Assembly (NCBI RefSeq): GCF_001641085.1
Contig: NZ_LXIE01000008.1
Coordinates: forward strand, 1 to 64,000
Reading direction: 5' to 3'
DNA: 64,000 nucleotides
DNA from: Aequorivita soesokkakensis
GTDB taxonomy: Bacteria > Bacteroidota > Bacteroidia > Flavobacteriales > Flavobacteriaceae
Part shown: piece by piece, positions 42,133-50,659 of the stretch
How positions within the stretch are numbered: position 1 is the first letter of the stretch
Layout of the letters: each line of letters starts with the position of its first letter
Position numbers and translations under genes: made by a program
The notes under the pieces: model-generated
Told to the model about the DNA's origin: nothing
The model's database searches: none
The model's input: only the letters and a program-made list of their open reading frames with translations

Positions 42133-44670
42133 TTATGAAATATAATTCCAAATATTCCGATACTTTACAAGTTGTGCATAGGTATTTTTTATAGGAATAT
42201 TCTCTTCGGAAGTTAGATTGGGATCTGCCTTTAGGGTTTGCATTGCATAACTTCGGGCAATCTTCAAGATTTCGGAATCTTTTATTATATCAGCGATGCG
42301 AAGGTTTAGCACTCCGCTTTGTTGGGTGCCCATCATATCGCCGGGACCGCGGAGTTTTAAATCTACTTCGGCTATTTCAAAACCGTCGCTGGTTCGTACC
42401 ATGGTTTCCAATCGGGTTTTGGCATCTGCCGAAAGTTTGTGGCTGGTCATTAAAATACAATAACTCTGTTCCGCGCCACGGCCAACCCTTCCACGCAGCT
42501 GGTGCAATTGTGATAAGCCGAAACGTTCTGCACTCTCAATAATCATCACGCTGGCATTTGGCACGTTTACGCCAACTTCAATTACGGTTGTGGCAACCAT
42601 AATTTGTGTTTCGCCTTTAATAAAACGGTTCATTTCATAATCCTTATCGGCAGATTTCATTTGCCCATGAACGATTGAAACTTGATACTTCGGCAAAGGA
42701 AATTCGCGCACAATACTTTCGTATCCGTCCATCAAATCTTTGTAATCCATGGTTTCACTTTCCTGTATTAATGGGTACACAATATACACCTGTCTGCCCT
42801 TGCTAATTTCGTCTTTTATAAAGCGAAAAACCTTCAGTCTATTTGCGTCAAAACGATGCACGGTTTTGATGTCTTTTCTGCCCGGTGGAAGTTCGTCAAT
42901 TACGCTAATATCGAGGTCGCCATAAACGCTCATAGCAAGGGTGCGGGGGATGGGGGTGGCGGTCATAACGAGGATGTGTGGCGGAATGGCCCCTCCAACC
43001 TCCCCGGAGGGGAGGCTTTTTAAAATAGTTTCAATTGTTTTTAAGGAAGCATCGAGGTTGCCTATTATTTCTTCGTTTGTAAACCGTAGGACTTTATACT
43101 TTAGTTCTTTTAAAATCTGGGTTCTTAGTTCATCAGCCTCTTTTTGTTGCGGGTGGTTGTGATATCCTCCATCTACTTCAATAACCAGTTTTTTTTCAAG
43201 ACACACAAAATCAACAATAAAATCATCAATAACATGCTGTCTTCTAAATTTATAATTAAGTTTTTTGGTTCGTAAACACTCCCATAAAATAGCTTCGGCT
43301 TGGGTGGGTTTTTTCTTGTTTTTTTGTTGAAGCTCCTTCAATAATTTGTAGGCAGAGGGTCTGGCCGTCATGTATTTTTTACGCACTTCAGCTTCCTCCC
43401 TTTGGGAGGATTGAGGAGGGCTTCCTTTGTGCCATAATTTGCTCCTTTGCTCCACTCCAAAACGATGTTGTTCATCCACAATTGCAAGCCCTAAATTTTT
43501 GAATTTTACCTTATCTTCGAGTAGGGCATGGGTGCCAATTAGGATGTCTAATTCGCCATTTTCCAGTTTTTCGTGAATTTCTCGTCTCTTTGAAGTTTTA
43601 GTTGATCCAGTTAGCAATTCAATACTGGTGTTCAGTTTATTACATAATTCAACCAATCCATTATAATGCTGTACTGACAAAATTTCAGTCGGCGCCATTA
43701 AACAGGCTTGAAAACCGTTGTCAATGGCTATTAACATTGACATTAGCGCTACGATGGTCTTGCCGGAACCTACATCGCCCTGCAAAAGTCGGTTCATCTG
43801 TGCGTTGCTGCCCAAATCGTTGCGGATTTCCTTGATGACCCGCTTCTGTGCTTCGGTCAATTCAAAGGGTAAATGTTCCGAAAAAAAGGTGTTGAAATTG
43901 TGCCCAATTTTATCAAAAGGATAGCCTTTAATTTTGGATTTATGGATGAGGTTTTTCCGAATTAATTGCAGTTGGATATAGAACAATTCCTCAAATTTTA
44001 ATCGGTATTGTGCACGTGCTAAATGGGCCTGACTTTTTGGAAAATGTATGTTGAAAAGTGCCTCCTTTTTTGAGACCAATTTTAGCTGTTCCAAAAGTGG
44101 TTTTGAGAGTGTTTCGGCGAAGGCATTTTTGCTCTCCAAAAACAGCTGTTGCATCAGACCATTTATTACCCTATTTGTGATACCGCTGTTCCCCAATTTT
44201 TCGGTGGAAGGATACACGGGTTGCATGGCAGAACGGATGCTTTTTTCGTGTGCATCCAGCAATTCCATTTCGGGGTGCGGCATTGAGAAGCTGTTGTTGA
44301 AATAATTCGTTTTTCCGAATATTACATAGGGAACATTCAACTTTAAATTTTCCCGAATCCATTTTTGGCCTCGAAACCAAACGAGTTCCATCGACCCTGT
44401 TTCGTCAATAAAAGTGGCGACCAATCGTTTTCCACGTTTTTGTTCAACCGTTTTTATATGTGTTATTTTCCCAATAATCTGAACTTCGGCATTGGTTTGC
44501 TGCAATTGCGCGATTTTATAGTATTGTGTTCTATCGAGATAACGATTCGGAAAAAGATTCAGCAAATCCTGAAAAGTATGGATGCCAAGCTCCTTTTTCA
44601 GCAAATCCGCCCGGTTTGGGCCGACGCCTTTTAAGTAATCTATTGGAGTTTGCAGGAAATTGGCATTCAT
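42133..44670 (-). CDS. recG: ATP-dependent DNA helicase RecG with an in-frame DUF559 insertion
   Basis: RecG unwinds branched DNA and reverses stalled forks. The N-terminal wedge/OB region (YLKGVGPNRADLL, LVWFRGQKWI) is normal. Helicase motifs follow in order: GDVGSGKT (I), APTEIL (Ia), VDEQHRFG (II), MTATPIPRT (III), IVYPLI (IV), then VATTVIEVGV and QLRGRVGRG (V, VI). Between II and III, residues about 417-561 (43421-42989) are foreign and carry a DUF559 endonuclease domain. The gene is therefore 845 residues against about 700 usually. All RecG motifs are intact, so the helicase may still work. I use the ATG at 44670, not an upstream TTG. Confidence 0.93.
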   Translation of the reverse strand: MNANFLQTPIDYLKGVGPNRADLLKKELGIHTFQDLLNLFPNRYLDRTQYYKIAQLQQTNAEVQIIGKITHIKTVEQKRGKRLVATFIDETGSMELVWFRGQKWIRENLKLNVPYVIFGKTNYFNNSFSMPHPEMELLDAHEKSIRSAMQPVYPSTEKLGNSGITNRVINGLMQQLFLESKNAFAETLSKPLLEQLKLVSKKEALFNIHFPKSQAHLARAQYRLKFEELFYIQLQLIRKNLIHKSKIKGYPFDKIGHNFNTFFSEHLPFELTEAQKRVIKEIRNDLGSNAQMNRLLQGDVGSGKTIVALMSMLIAIDNGFQACLMAPTEILSVQHYNGLVELCNKLNTSIELLTGSTKTSKRREIHEKLENGELDILIGTHALLEDKVKFKNLGLAIVDEQHRFGVEQRSKLWHKGSPPQSSQREEAEVRKKYMTARPSAYKLLKELQQKNKKKPTQAEAILWECLRTKKLNYKFRRQHVIDDFIVDFVCLEKKLVIEVDGGYHNHPQQKEADELRTQILKELKYKVLRFTNEEIIGNLDASLKTIETILKSLPSGEVGGAIPPHILVMTATPIPRTLAMSVYGDLDISVIDELPPGRKDIKTVHRFDANRLKVFRFIKDEISKGRQVYIVYPLIQESETMDYKDLMDGYESIVREFPLPKYQVSIVHGQMKSADKDYEMNRFIKGETQIMVATTVIEVGVNVPNASVMIIESAERFGLSQLHQLRGRVGRGAEQSYCILMTSHKLSADAKTRLETMVRTSDGFEIAEVDLKLRGPGDMMGTQQSGVLNLRIADIIKDSEILKIARSYAMQTLKADPNLTSEENIPIKNTYAQLVKYRNIWNYIS
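42989..43016. repeat. Terminal hairpin repeat, 3' end of the recG insert
   Basis: CCTCCCC (42999-43005) and GGGGAGG (43009-43015) form a 7-bp stem with a 3-nt loop, flanked by the outer GCCCCTCCAA. It is imperfectly inverted with respect to the element at 43391-43421 and is translated as part of the RecG sequence (SLPSGEVGG). Confidence 0.8.
43391..43421. repeat. Terminal hairpin repeat, 5' end of the recG insert
   Basis: TCCTCCC (43394-43400) and GGGAGGA (43404-43410) form a 7-bp stem with a TTT loop, followed by the outer TTGAGGAGGGC. On the coding strand it reads as SPPQSSQREEA. It pairs as the inverted counterpart of 42989-43016. Confidence 0.8.
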
Positions 44671-44759
44671 AAAACGAAAATACAAATTTGGTTGCGAGCG
44701 GAAAGCATTGGTTGAAAATTTGTAATTTGCTTTCGCTAATTAAATTGCCCTTCACTAAA

Positions 44760-46808
44760 ATGAACAAGTTTCTTATTGCGTTTCTTTTTTCAGGTTTTAC
44801 GGTATTTGCACAGCAGACTGATGTTGTGGATTTTTTGAAGATTGAAGCTTTAATTAGGCCCGATGTTTTAGAAAAAAAAATAGCAGGGCGATATTTAGCC
44901 ACATTCGAAGTTTTGAAAGAAACCGATTCAATTTTTTTGGATGCGGTAAATATTATTATCGACGAAATTAAGAGTAAAGAATTCAAAATATCAGCTGATG
45001 AAAAGAAGGTTTGGTTTGTTGGCAAATTTGAAAAAGGTAATACTTACGTAGCAGATTTTTATTATGAGATGAAACCAAAGCAAACCCTTTATTTTTTTGA
45101 AGATCAAATTTGGACGCAGGGCCAAGGCAAATACACTTCACATTGGTTGCCCAGTATTGATGACATTAACGATAAAATTGAGTTTGATTTACTTCTATTT
45201 GCTCCAACTGATAAAGCTGCGATAGCAAATGGAAAATTAATGAATGTGGGCGAGATTCCAGAAGTACGGCATTTCGATATGAAAGAACCCATGTCTAGCT
45301 ATTTGGTAGCATTTGCCATAGGTGATTTCAACAAAAAAGACCTCGTTTCAAATTCTGGAATTCCAATTGAATTGTATTACAAACCTTCAGATTCTCTAAA
45401 AGTAGAACCCACGTATCGCTACAGTAAACAAATTTTTGACTTTTTGGAAAGTGAAATCGGAGTGCCGTATCCGTGGCAAAACTACAAGCAAGTTCCCGTA
45501 CGGGATTTTCTGTACGCCGGCATGGAAAATACAACCGCCACTTTTTTCTCAGAGGCGTTTGTGGTTGATTCCATAGGTTTTAACGACAGAAACTACGTAA
45601 ACGTAAACGCCCACGAGCTCGCCCATCAATGGTTTGGCGATATGGTTACCGAAAAAGCAAGTGAGGATCATTGGTTGCAGGAAGGCTTTGCAACCTATTA
45701 TGCTTTACTGGCTGAAAAAGATATTTTTGGTGAAGATTATTATTACTGGCAATTCTACCAAACCGCAGAGCAATTAAAGGCAATGAGCGATGAAGGAAAA
45801 GGCGAATCATTATTAAACCCAAAGGCAAGTTCGCTTACATTTTACCAAAAAGGAGCTTGGGCGCTTCATATTTTGCGGGAAAGGATAGGGGATGAGGCTT
45901 TTAAAACGGCAATCAAAAACTATTTGGAAAAATATAAATTCAAAAATGTTTCTACCGATGATTTTTTAAATGAAGTGAAAGTCGTTTCTGCAATTGATAT
46001 TTCAGATTTTGAGAGGGAATGGTTGCAACAAAGCGCTTTTAAAGGGGAAGAAGCATATCAATCTTTATTGAAATCTGAGTTTATAAAAAAATATTTTGAA
46101 ATCTCTGCGCTTCGGGCAACGCCTTTGGCAGATAAAAAAATCCAGCTAAAAACCGTGCTGACCTTTCCAAATGATTTTATTGGGCAGGAAGCGGTTTATC
46201 AATTGGCGGGCGAGCCGCTCTCTGAAATACTTCCGCTTTATAAAAGCGCTTTTGAGAGTAATAATCTGTATGTTCGACAAGCTGTAGCACTTTCGCTTCA
46301 AACCATTCCGAAAGAACTTCAAAAAGAATATGAAAGTCTGCTAAATGACGATTCCTATGTAACGTTGGAATCCGCGCTGTATCAATTATGGATGCAATTT
46401 CCAGAGAAAAGAACCCAATATCTCAACAAAACAAAAGGAATTGAGGGTTTTCAGAATAAAAACATTCGACAACTCTGGTTGACGTTGGCTTTGATTACAG
46501 AAGATTATGAAAACTCTGAAAAGGAAAATTATTTAAAGGAATTGAAAAATTATACTTCCACAGATTATAGTTTTGAGATCCGTGAAAAGTCTTTTGAATA
46601 CGTAAACGAGCTTCAACTCTGGGATTTGGAAACGCTTAAAAATTTAGCGGAAGCCTGCGTGCATCCCACGTGGCGCTTCTCAAAACCTTCCAAAGAAATG
46701 TTGAATGAACTGCTTCAAAATGAAAAATATTACGAGCAAATAAAGGTTTTGGGCAGACAAGTTTCAGAAAAAGCGGCTAATTATTTAAACTCAATTATAA
46801 AGGAATGA
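44760..46808 (+). CDS. M1 family aminopeptidase
   Basis: A zinc aminopeptidase with a signal peptide (MNKFLIAFLFSGFTVFAQ). The exopeptidase motif is seen as YAGMENTTATFF (GAMEN-like). The zinc motif is HELAH at residues 285-289 with the third ligand Glu at 308 (HWLQEGFATYY), exactly 18 residues after it. The C-terminal helical domain is long. It is probably in the periplasm or bound to the outer membrane. The ATG at 44760 is chosen over an earlier in-frame ATG because it begins the signal peptide. It overlaps the patatin gene by 4 bp (ATGA). Confidence 0.93.
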   Translation: MNKFLIAFLFSGFTVFAQQTDVVDFLKIEALIRPDVLEKKIAGRYLATFEVLKETDSIFLDAVNIIIDEIKSKEFKISADEKKVWFVGKFEKGNTYVADFYYEMKPKQTLYFFEDQIWTQGQGKYTSHWLPSIDDINDKIEFDLLLFAPTDKAAIANGKLMNVGEIPEVRHFDMKEPMSSYLVAFAIGDFNKKDLVSNSGIPIELYYKPSDSLKVEPTYRYSKQIFDFLESEIGVPYPWQNYKQVPVRDFLYAGMENTTATFFSEAFVVDSIGFNDRNYVNVNAHELAHQWFGDMVTEKASEDHWLQEGFATYYALLAEKDIFGEDYYYWQFYQTAEQLKAMSDEGKGESLLNPKASSLTFYQKGAWALHILRERIGDEAFKTAIKNYLEKYKFKNVSTDDFLNEVKVVSAIDISDFEREWLQQSAFKGEEAYQSLLKSEFIKKYFEISALRATPLADKKIQLKTVLTFPNDFIGQEAVYQLAGEPLSEILPLYKSAFESNNLYVRQAVALSLQTIPKELQKEYESLLNDDSYVTLESALYQLWMQFPEKRTQYLNKTKGIEGFQNKNIRQLWLTLALITEDYENSEKENYLKELKNYTSTDYSFEIREKSFEYVNELQLWDLETLKNLAEACVHPTWRFSKPSKEMLNELLQNEKYYEQIKVLGRQVSEKAANYLNSIIKE

Positions 46809-47719
46809 GAGCGTTGGTAATTTCGGGCGGAGGAAGTAAGGGCGCGTTTGCGGGCGGCGTGGCGCAGTATTTAATGGAAGAGTTGCATCATAAATATGAC
46901 CTTTTTGTGGGAACTTCAACGGGTAGTTTGCTTATTTCGCATTTGGCTTTGGATAAGGTTGAGAAAATTAAGGAGGTTTATACTTCGGTTAACCAAAAAA
47001 GTATTTTTAACAGTTGCCCGTTTGTGATAAAGGAAGATAAATTCGGCGGAAAACAGATTGGCATTGACCATTATACCGTACTTCTGAATTTTCTGAAAGG
47101 GAAAAAAACGTTTGGGGAAAGTTTGAACCTTCGGAAATTGATTGAAAAAACCTTGACCGAGACGGAGTTTAATAATTTGAAAGCTTCCGAGAAGGAAGTG
47201 GTGGTAACGGTTTCAAACCTTTCGCTTAACCAAGTGGAGTACAAATCAGTAAATGATTTTGAGTACAAGGATTTTTGTGATTGGATCTGGATTTCTTCAA
47301 ATTTCACCCCCTTTATGAGCTTGGTTAAAAAAGATGGCTGCGAATATGCTGATGGTGGATTTGGAAGTATGGTTCCCATTGAAGAGGCTATAAACCGTGG
47401 CGCAACCCACATTGATGTAATTGTTTTGGAAACTGAGGTTACCTACTACAACCGGCTGCCTTCAAAAAATGTGTTCTCATTGCTAACAAATATGCATAGT
47501 TATATGGCAGACCGGATTGAAAAACAAAACATTCGCATTGGGAAATTTGTGGCTGCCAATAAAGATGTTATAATAAACCTGTATTATACGCCAACGGTTT
47601 TAACTACCAATTCGTTGATTTTTGATAAAGAAATGATGGGCAAATGGTGGGGACGGGGTTATGAATATGCCAATCAAAAAAACAGTGAGCTGAACGAAAT
47701 AAAAACGAATGATGTTTAA
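46805..47719 (+). CDS. Patatin-like phospholipase
   Basis: A patatin-fold lipid acyl hydrolase with a Ser-Asp dyad. The oxyanion segment SGGGSKGAFAGG lies at residues 7-18. The nucleophile Ser38 is in GTSTG (36-40), and the Asp of the DGG motif is D183 (EYADGGFGS). All elements are intact, so it should be active, probably in the cytosol, since no signal peptide is seen. The stop of the M1 gene overlaps its ATG, so it is translated with that gene. The lipid substrate is unknown. A terminator follows. Confidence 0.9.
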   Translation: MRALVISGGGSKGAFAGGVAQYLMEELHHKYDLFVGTSTGSLLISHLALDKVEKIKEVYTSVNQKSIFNSCPFVIKEDKFGGKQIGIDHYTVLLNFLKGKKTFGESLNLRKLIEKTLTETEFNNLKASEKEVVVTVSNLSLNQVEYKSVNDFEYKDFCDWIWISSNFTPFMSLVKKDGCEYADGGFGSMVPIEEAINRGATHIDVIVLETEVTYYNRLPSKNVFSLLTNMHSYMADRIEKQNIRIGKFVAANKDVIINLYYTPTVLTTNSLIFDKEMMGKWWGRGYEYANQKNSELNEIKTNDV

Positions 47720-47730
47720 ATTCACCTTTT

Positions 47731-47752
47731 AGGGGGATTTCCCCCTTTTTTT
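47731..47752 (+). terminator. Intrinsic terminator after the patatin gene
   Basis: A GC-only stem GGGGG (47732-47736) and CCCCC (47741-47745) with an ATTT loop is followed by a run of seven T. The remainder of the 186-bp gap to the lipoprotein gene is AT-rich, with no exact promoter match. Confidence 0.75.
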
Positions 47753-47905
47753 AAGTGTTTTCCCCTTTTTTTACACAAAATATATTTATAATTATATTAA
47801 TATCAGCATTTTAAAAGTATCTTCATATTTTACTTTAAAAAGCATGTTTTTAAATTCCTGCTTTTGTAACTACATTTATACCACAACCATAAAAACCAAT
47901 TCATT

Positions 47906-48586
47906 ATGACTGCAAAAATCACCATTCGTTTAGCATTTTTAAGTTTTATTAGTTTGCTGCTCTTTAGTTGTGAAAACACAACACACACTCCTCCACTTGT
48001 GGATCCTCCAAAACAAATAATTTCGACCGAACGGGCTAAAGAAATGTATGATACTTATACAGACCGAAGAGTTTCAATTATTAGCAAATATGAAGATAGC
48101 ATATCTGCTGATGGTTCAGTTTATACACCCACACGTTATGCCGAGTATGATTTGGAAACAATAAAAAACTATATAGCATACATTGAACAAGAATCAAAAA
48201 AAGCAAATGTTGATATTAAAACATTACGCTTTTATCTTTCCGGCTATCCAAAGAGCGATAAATTTCAGAATGGAGATGTGGTGAAATATCCGCGGAGAAA
48301 TACAATTTTTGTATTGCCAACAATGGAATATGAAGGAAAAAATGTAGGTTTTTCAGTTGAAGAAACAGGTGGAAAATATACTGCAGTGCCAATCAATAGA
48401 AATAACCCAATGCAGGATATAAAACAGGAAAAACGTCAAGCTGATTCTACAGGACAAATGAATGAAGCAGGATTTTTTATACCTAACAATACAGCTGCCC
48501 AAGGCGGTGGAAGTTCTAGTTTGATTTTGAACGATAGCAGTTTATCACCTCCACCTAGTTCTAATGATTTTGGAAACAATAATTAG
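47906..48586 (+). CDS. Putative lipoprotein of unknown function
   Basis: A lipoprotein signal is clear: a basic start, a hydrophobic core, then the lipobox LLFSC with the modified Cys at residue 22. The 200-residue mature part has no family I recognise; it contains Tyr-rich segments (MYDTYTDRR, TPTRYAEYDL) and a disordered Ser/Pro/Asn tail (SSLSPPPSSNDFGNNN). It begins a run of four plus-strand genes that ends in a kinase and regulator, so it could be a sensor or an accessory part of that system. That link rests on position only. Confidence 0.72.
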   Translation: MTAKITIRLAFLSFISLLLFSCENTTHTPPLVDPPKQIISTERAKEMYDTYTDRRVSIISKYEDSISADGSVYTPTRYAEYDLETIKNYIAYIEQESKKANVDIKTLRFYLSGYPKSDKFQNGDVVKYPRRNTIFVLPTMEYEGKNVGFSVEETGGKYTAVPINRNNPMQDIKQEKRQADSTGQMNEAGFFIPNNTAAQGGGSSSLILNDSSLSPPPSSNDFGNNN

Positions 48587-48598
48587 AGAATATAATTA

Positions 48599-49249
48599 TT
48601 GAAAGCAGTTTTAGAGATATTCCAAAATGTACATATGGCATTGTATGCCATCGTATTTATTTTATCTCTTATAAAATATCCAGTCTATAAAAATACGTCT
48701 TTAAAATTTTTGCCACTAATTTTCTTATTAACATTGGTAGCGGAATCTATGGGAATGTTCATTAACAAAGTTTATGAATCTCCGAATAGTGTTATTTACA
48801 ATATATATTATTTTTTTTATTTTACGTTTTTCTTTTATCTTTTTATGAAGGTCATCAATGTAAAGAAATATAAAAATTATATTAAAATTGGTATTGTAAT
48901 TTTTTGGCTGTTTTATTTAAGAGATCTGTTTTTTACTGATATTTTTAATGAATCTTTCATAGAATCCTATATTGTTGGAGCCGGTTTGTTGATTTATTGT
49001 ATCATACTTTATTATATAAGTATTTTACAATCTTCTAAGGTTCTTGTTATAAAAAACGATTTGTTGTTCTGGATTAGCGTTGGCCTATTTTTGTTTTATA
49101 TTGGGTATCTTCCAATAAAAATAATACGCAGCTGGTTCTATAAAGAAAATAGTTTTTTTTGGATTTTGTTGATAATCCAGTTTTCGCTGGTTATCGTTAT
49201 GTATTTGTGCTTTTTGACAGGATTTTTATGGATGAAAAAGAAATCATAA
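48599..49249 (+). CDS. Multi-spanning membrane protein of unknown function
   Basis: The 216 residues form about seven hydrophobic helices with short loops (for example IYNIYYFFYFTFFFYLFMKV), ending in KKKS. No family is recognised. I use the TTG at 48599, because an ATG at 48635 would remove the short helix before the first membrane span. It starts 12 bp after the lipoprotein gene and its end overlaps the histidine kinase gene by 22 bp. It is therefore likely to be co-translated with the kinase, perhaps as its membrane partner. Confidence 0.68.
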   Translation: MKAVLEIFQNVHMALYAIVFILSLIKYPVYKNTSLKFLPLIFLLTLVAESMGMFINKVYESPNSVIYNIYYFFYFTFFFYLFMKVINVKKYKNYIKIGIVIFWLFYLRDLFFTDIFNESFIESYIVGAGLLIYCIILYYISILQSSKVLVIKNDLLFWISVGLFLFYIGYLPIKIIRSWFYKENSFFWILLIIQFSLVIVMYLCFLTGFLWMKKKS

Positions 49250-49980
49250 TAATAGCGGCAATTGCTATTCCAATATCACTTGTAATTATAGTTATTGTGT
49301 TGTTTAGCGTATTTGCCCGAAGAAAGAACCGCATGTTGCAGGAACAGGAAGAGGCCAAAAAAGTGTTTGACCGAGAATTGGCAGAATCGCAGATAGAAAT
49401 TCGGGAAGAAACATTGCGCAATATAAGTTGGGAACTGCACGACAATATTGGCCAATTGATGACACTGGCTAAGATACAGGCCCAAATGGCGCAGGAAAAA
49501 CCCGAAATGATGACAGAGGTTTCCGAAACCATTGGCACAGGCATTGACGAATTGCGGGCGCTTTCAAAATTGATAAATCCCGAGGCCTTGAAAAGCCTTA
49601 GTTTGAAAGAAGCTGTAAGCCTGGAAATTGAACGGTTCAATAGGTTGAAATTTATTGAGGCCAAATTGACCATTAATGGATCGGTGATGCCTATTGAAGC
49701 AAATACCCAAATTATTCTTTTTAGGATTTTACAGGAATTTTTTTCAAATACCATAAAACATTCCAAGGCATCCACCTTAAAAGTAGTACTCAATTATTCC
49801 GAGGAGGAGTTAAGCATTACTGCGGAAGACAATGGAGTGGGTTTTGATAAAAGTGATGATTTTTTGGGTATTGGATTGAAAAATATGAAAACCCGTGCCC
49901 AGCTAATCAATTCAACATTGAGAATAGATTCTGAAGAAGGTAAAGGCACTGCATTGACTTTAAAATACAAATTTGTGTAA
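49228..49980 (+). CDS. Sensor histidine kinase, NarL/DegS (HisKA_3) type
   Basis: A short histidine kinase with one N-terminal membrane helix (about residues 5-30), no large sensor domain, then the HisKA_3 dimerisation helix with phospho-acceptor His71 (WELHDNIGQLMTLAKI). The HATPase_c domain has the N-box (EFFSNTIKHSKAS) and G-boxes (EDNGVGFD, LGIGLKNMKTRA). The ATG at 49228 overlaps the membrane-protein gene, so that protein may act as sensor. The response regulator follows after 43 bp. The signal sensed is unknown. Confidence 0.92.
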   Translation: MDEKEIIIIAAIAIPISLVIIVIVLFSVFARRKNRMLQEQEEAKKVFDRELAESQIEIREETLRNISWELHDNIGQLMTLAKIQAQMAQEKPEMMTEVSETIGTGIDELRALSKLINPEALKSLSLKEAVSLEIERFNRLKFIEAKLTINGSVMPIEANTQIILFRILQEFFSNTIKHSKASTLKVVLNYSEEELSITAEDNGVGFDKSDDFLGIGLKNMKTRAQLINSTLRIDSEEGKGTALTLKYKFV

Positions 49981-50023
49981 AATCAAATCCAAATAATTTA
50001 AAATTTTAAAAATAAATTCCAAG

Positions 50024-50656
50024 ATGAACCATTCCGTAGTTGTTGTTGATGACCATTTTTTATTATCCCAAGCAATCGGTGGATTGGTTCAGGAATTTAA
50101 AGATTTTGAAGTTTTATATTTATGTAAAAATGGGCAGGAACTTTTGGATAAATTTGAAACCCCTAAAAACGTTCCCGATTTGGTTTTGATGGACATAAAA
50201 ATGCCTATTTTAAATGGAATAGAAACAACGGAACTTCTTAGAATTAATTATCCAAAAGTAAAAGTACTGGCCCTTTCCATAGAAGAGGATGAGTACACTA
50301 TTTTAAAAATGCTTCGCGCCGGTGCCAAAGGTTATTTAATGAAAGATACCAAAAAAGACATTCTTGAAGAAGCACTTTTGCAGGTTATGGAAACTGGTCA
50401 TTATTATACAAATACAGTTTCACAAATATTGATGGAATCTCTGGAAAAGGAGATTGATACAGAGCTAAAGGAAAAAGAGATTGAATTTATAAAACTTGCC
50501 TGTACAGATATGAATTACAAGCAAATTTCTGAAGCTATGTTCTGCAGTTACAAAACAGTTGAGGGCTATCGGGATGCACTGTATAAAAAACTGGGAATAA
50601 AAAACAGAATAGGGCTTGTTCTCTTTGCCATTCACCATAATATGTTTACGCCATAA
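50024..50656 (+). CDS. LuxR/NarL-family response regulator
   Basis: A two-domain DNA-binding response regulator. The receiver has the acidic pair VVVDD at residues 6-10, phospho-acceptor D57 (LVLMDIKMP) and the LALSIEEDEY and LMKDTKKD segments. The C-terminal LuxR-type helix-turn-helix (KEIEFIKLACTDMNYKQISE, then YKTVEGYRDALYKKLGI) is of the GerE fold. At 210 residues it is full length. Together with the kinase it forms a pair; targets are not known. Confidence 0.94.
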   Translation: MNHSVVVVDDHFLLSQAIGGLVQEFKDFEVLYLCKNGQELLDKFETPKNVPDLVLMDIKMPILNGIETTELLRINYPKVKVLALSIEEDEYTILKMLRAGAKGYLMKDTKKDILEEALLQVMETGHYYTNTVSQILMESLEKEIDTELKEKEIEFIKLACTDMNYKQISEAMFCSYKTVEGYRDALYKKLGIKNRIGLVLFAIHHNMFTP

Positions 50657-50659
50657 AAA

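Larger units (their letters stand above)
42989..43421 (-). mobile_element. In-frame DUF559 endonuclease element inside recG
   Basis: About 433 bp interrupt recG between the KLWHKG and IPPHIL codons; roughly 144 codons are added and the frame is kept. The insert encodes a Vsr-like PD-(D/E)xK domain of the DUF559 family: PTQAEAILWECLRTKKL, FRRQHVIDDFIVDFVCLE, LVIEVDGGYHNHP and YKVLRFTNEEI. The ends are imperfect inverted repeats, each a hairpin. No intein splicing blocks are seen: there is no N-terminal Cys/Ser with a B-block and no C-terminal HN before Cys/Ser/Thr. It is best read as a homing-type element that stays in the protein. The exact target duplication cannot be defined here. Confidence 0.82.

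Noticed and set aside
43000-43440. The recG insert as an intein
   Set aside because: No N-terminal Cys or Ser with a B-block (TxxH) and no C-terminal His-Asn before a Cys, Ser or Thr are present; the insert is also too short and is bounded by hairpins.
44531-45025. A 164-residue minus-strand frame over the start of the M1 gene
   Set aside because: It overlaps the well-supported aminopeptidase and recG starts and has no family features.
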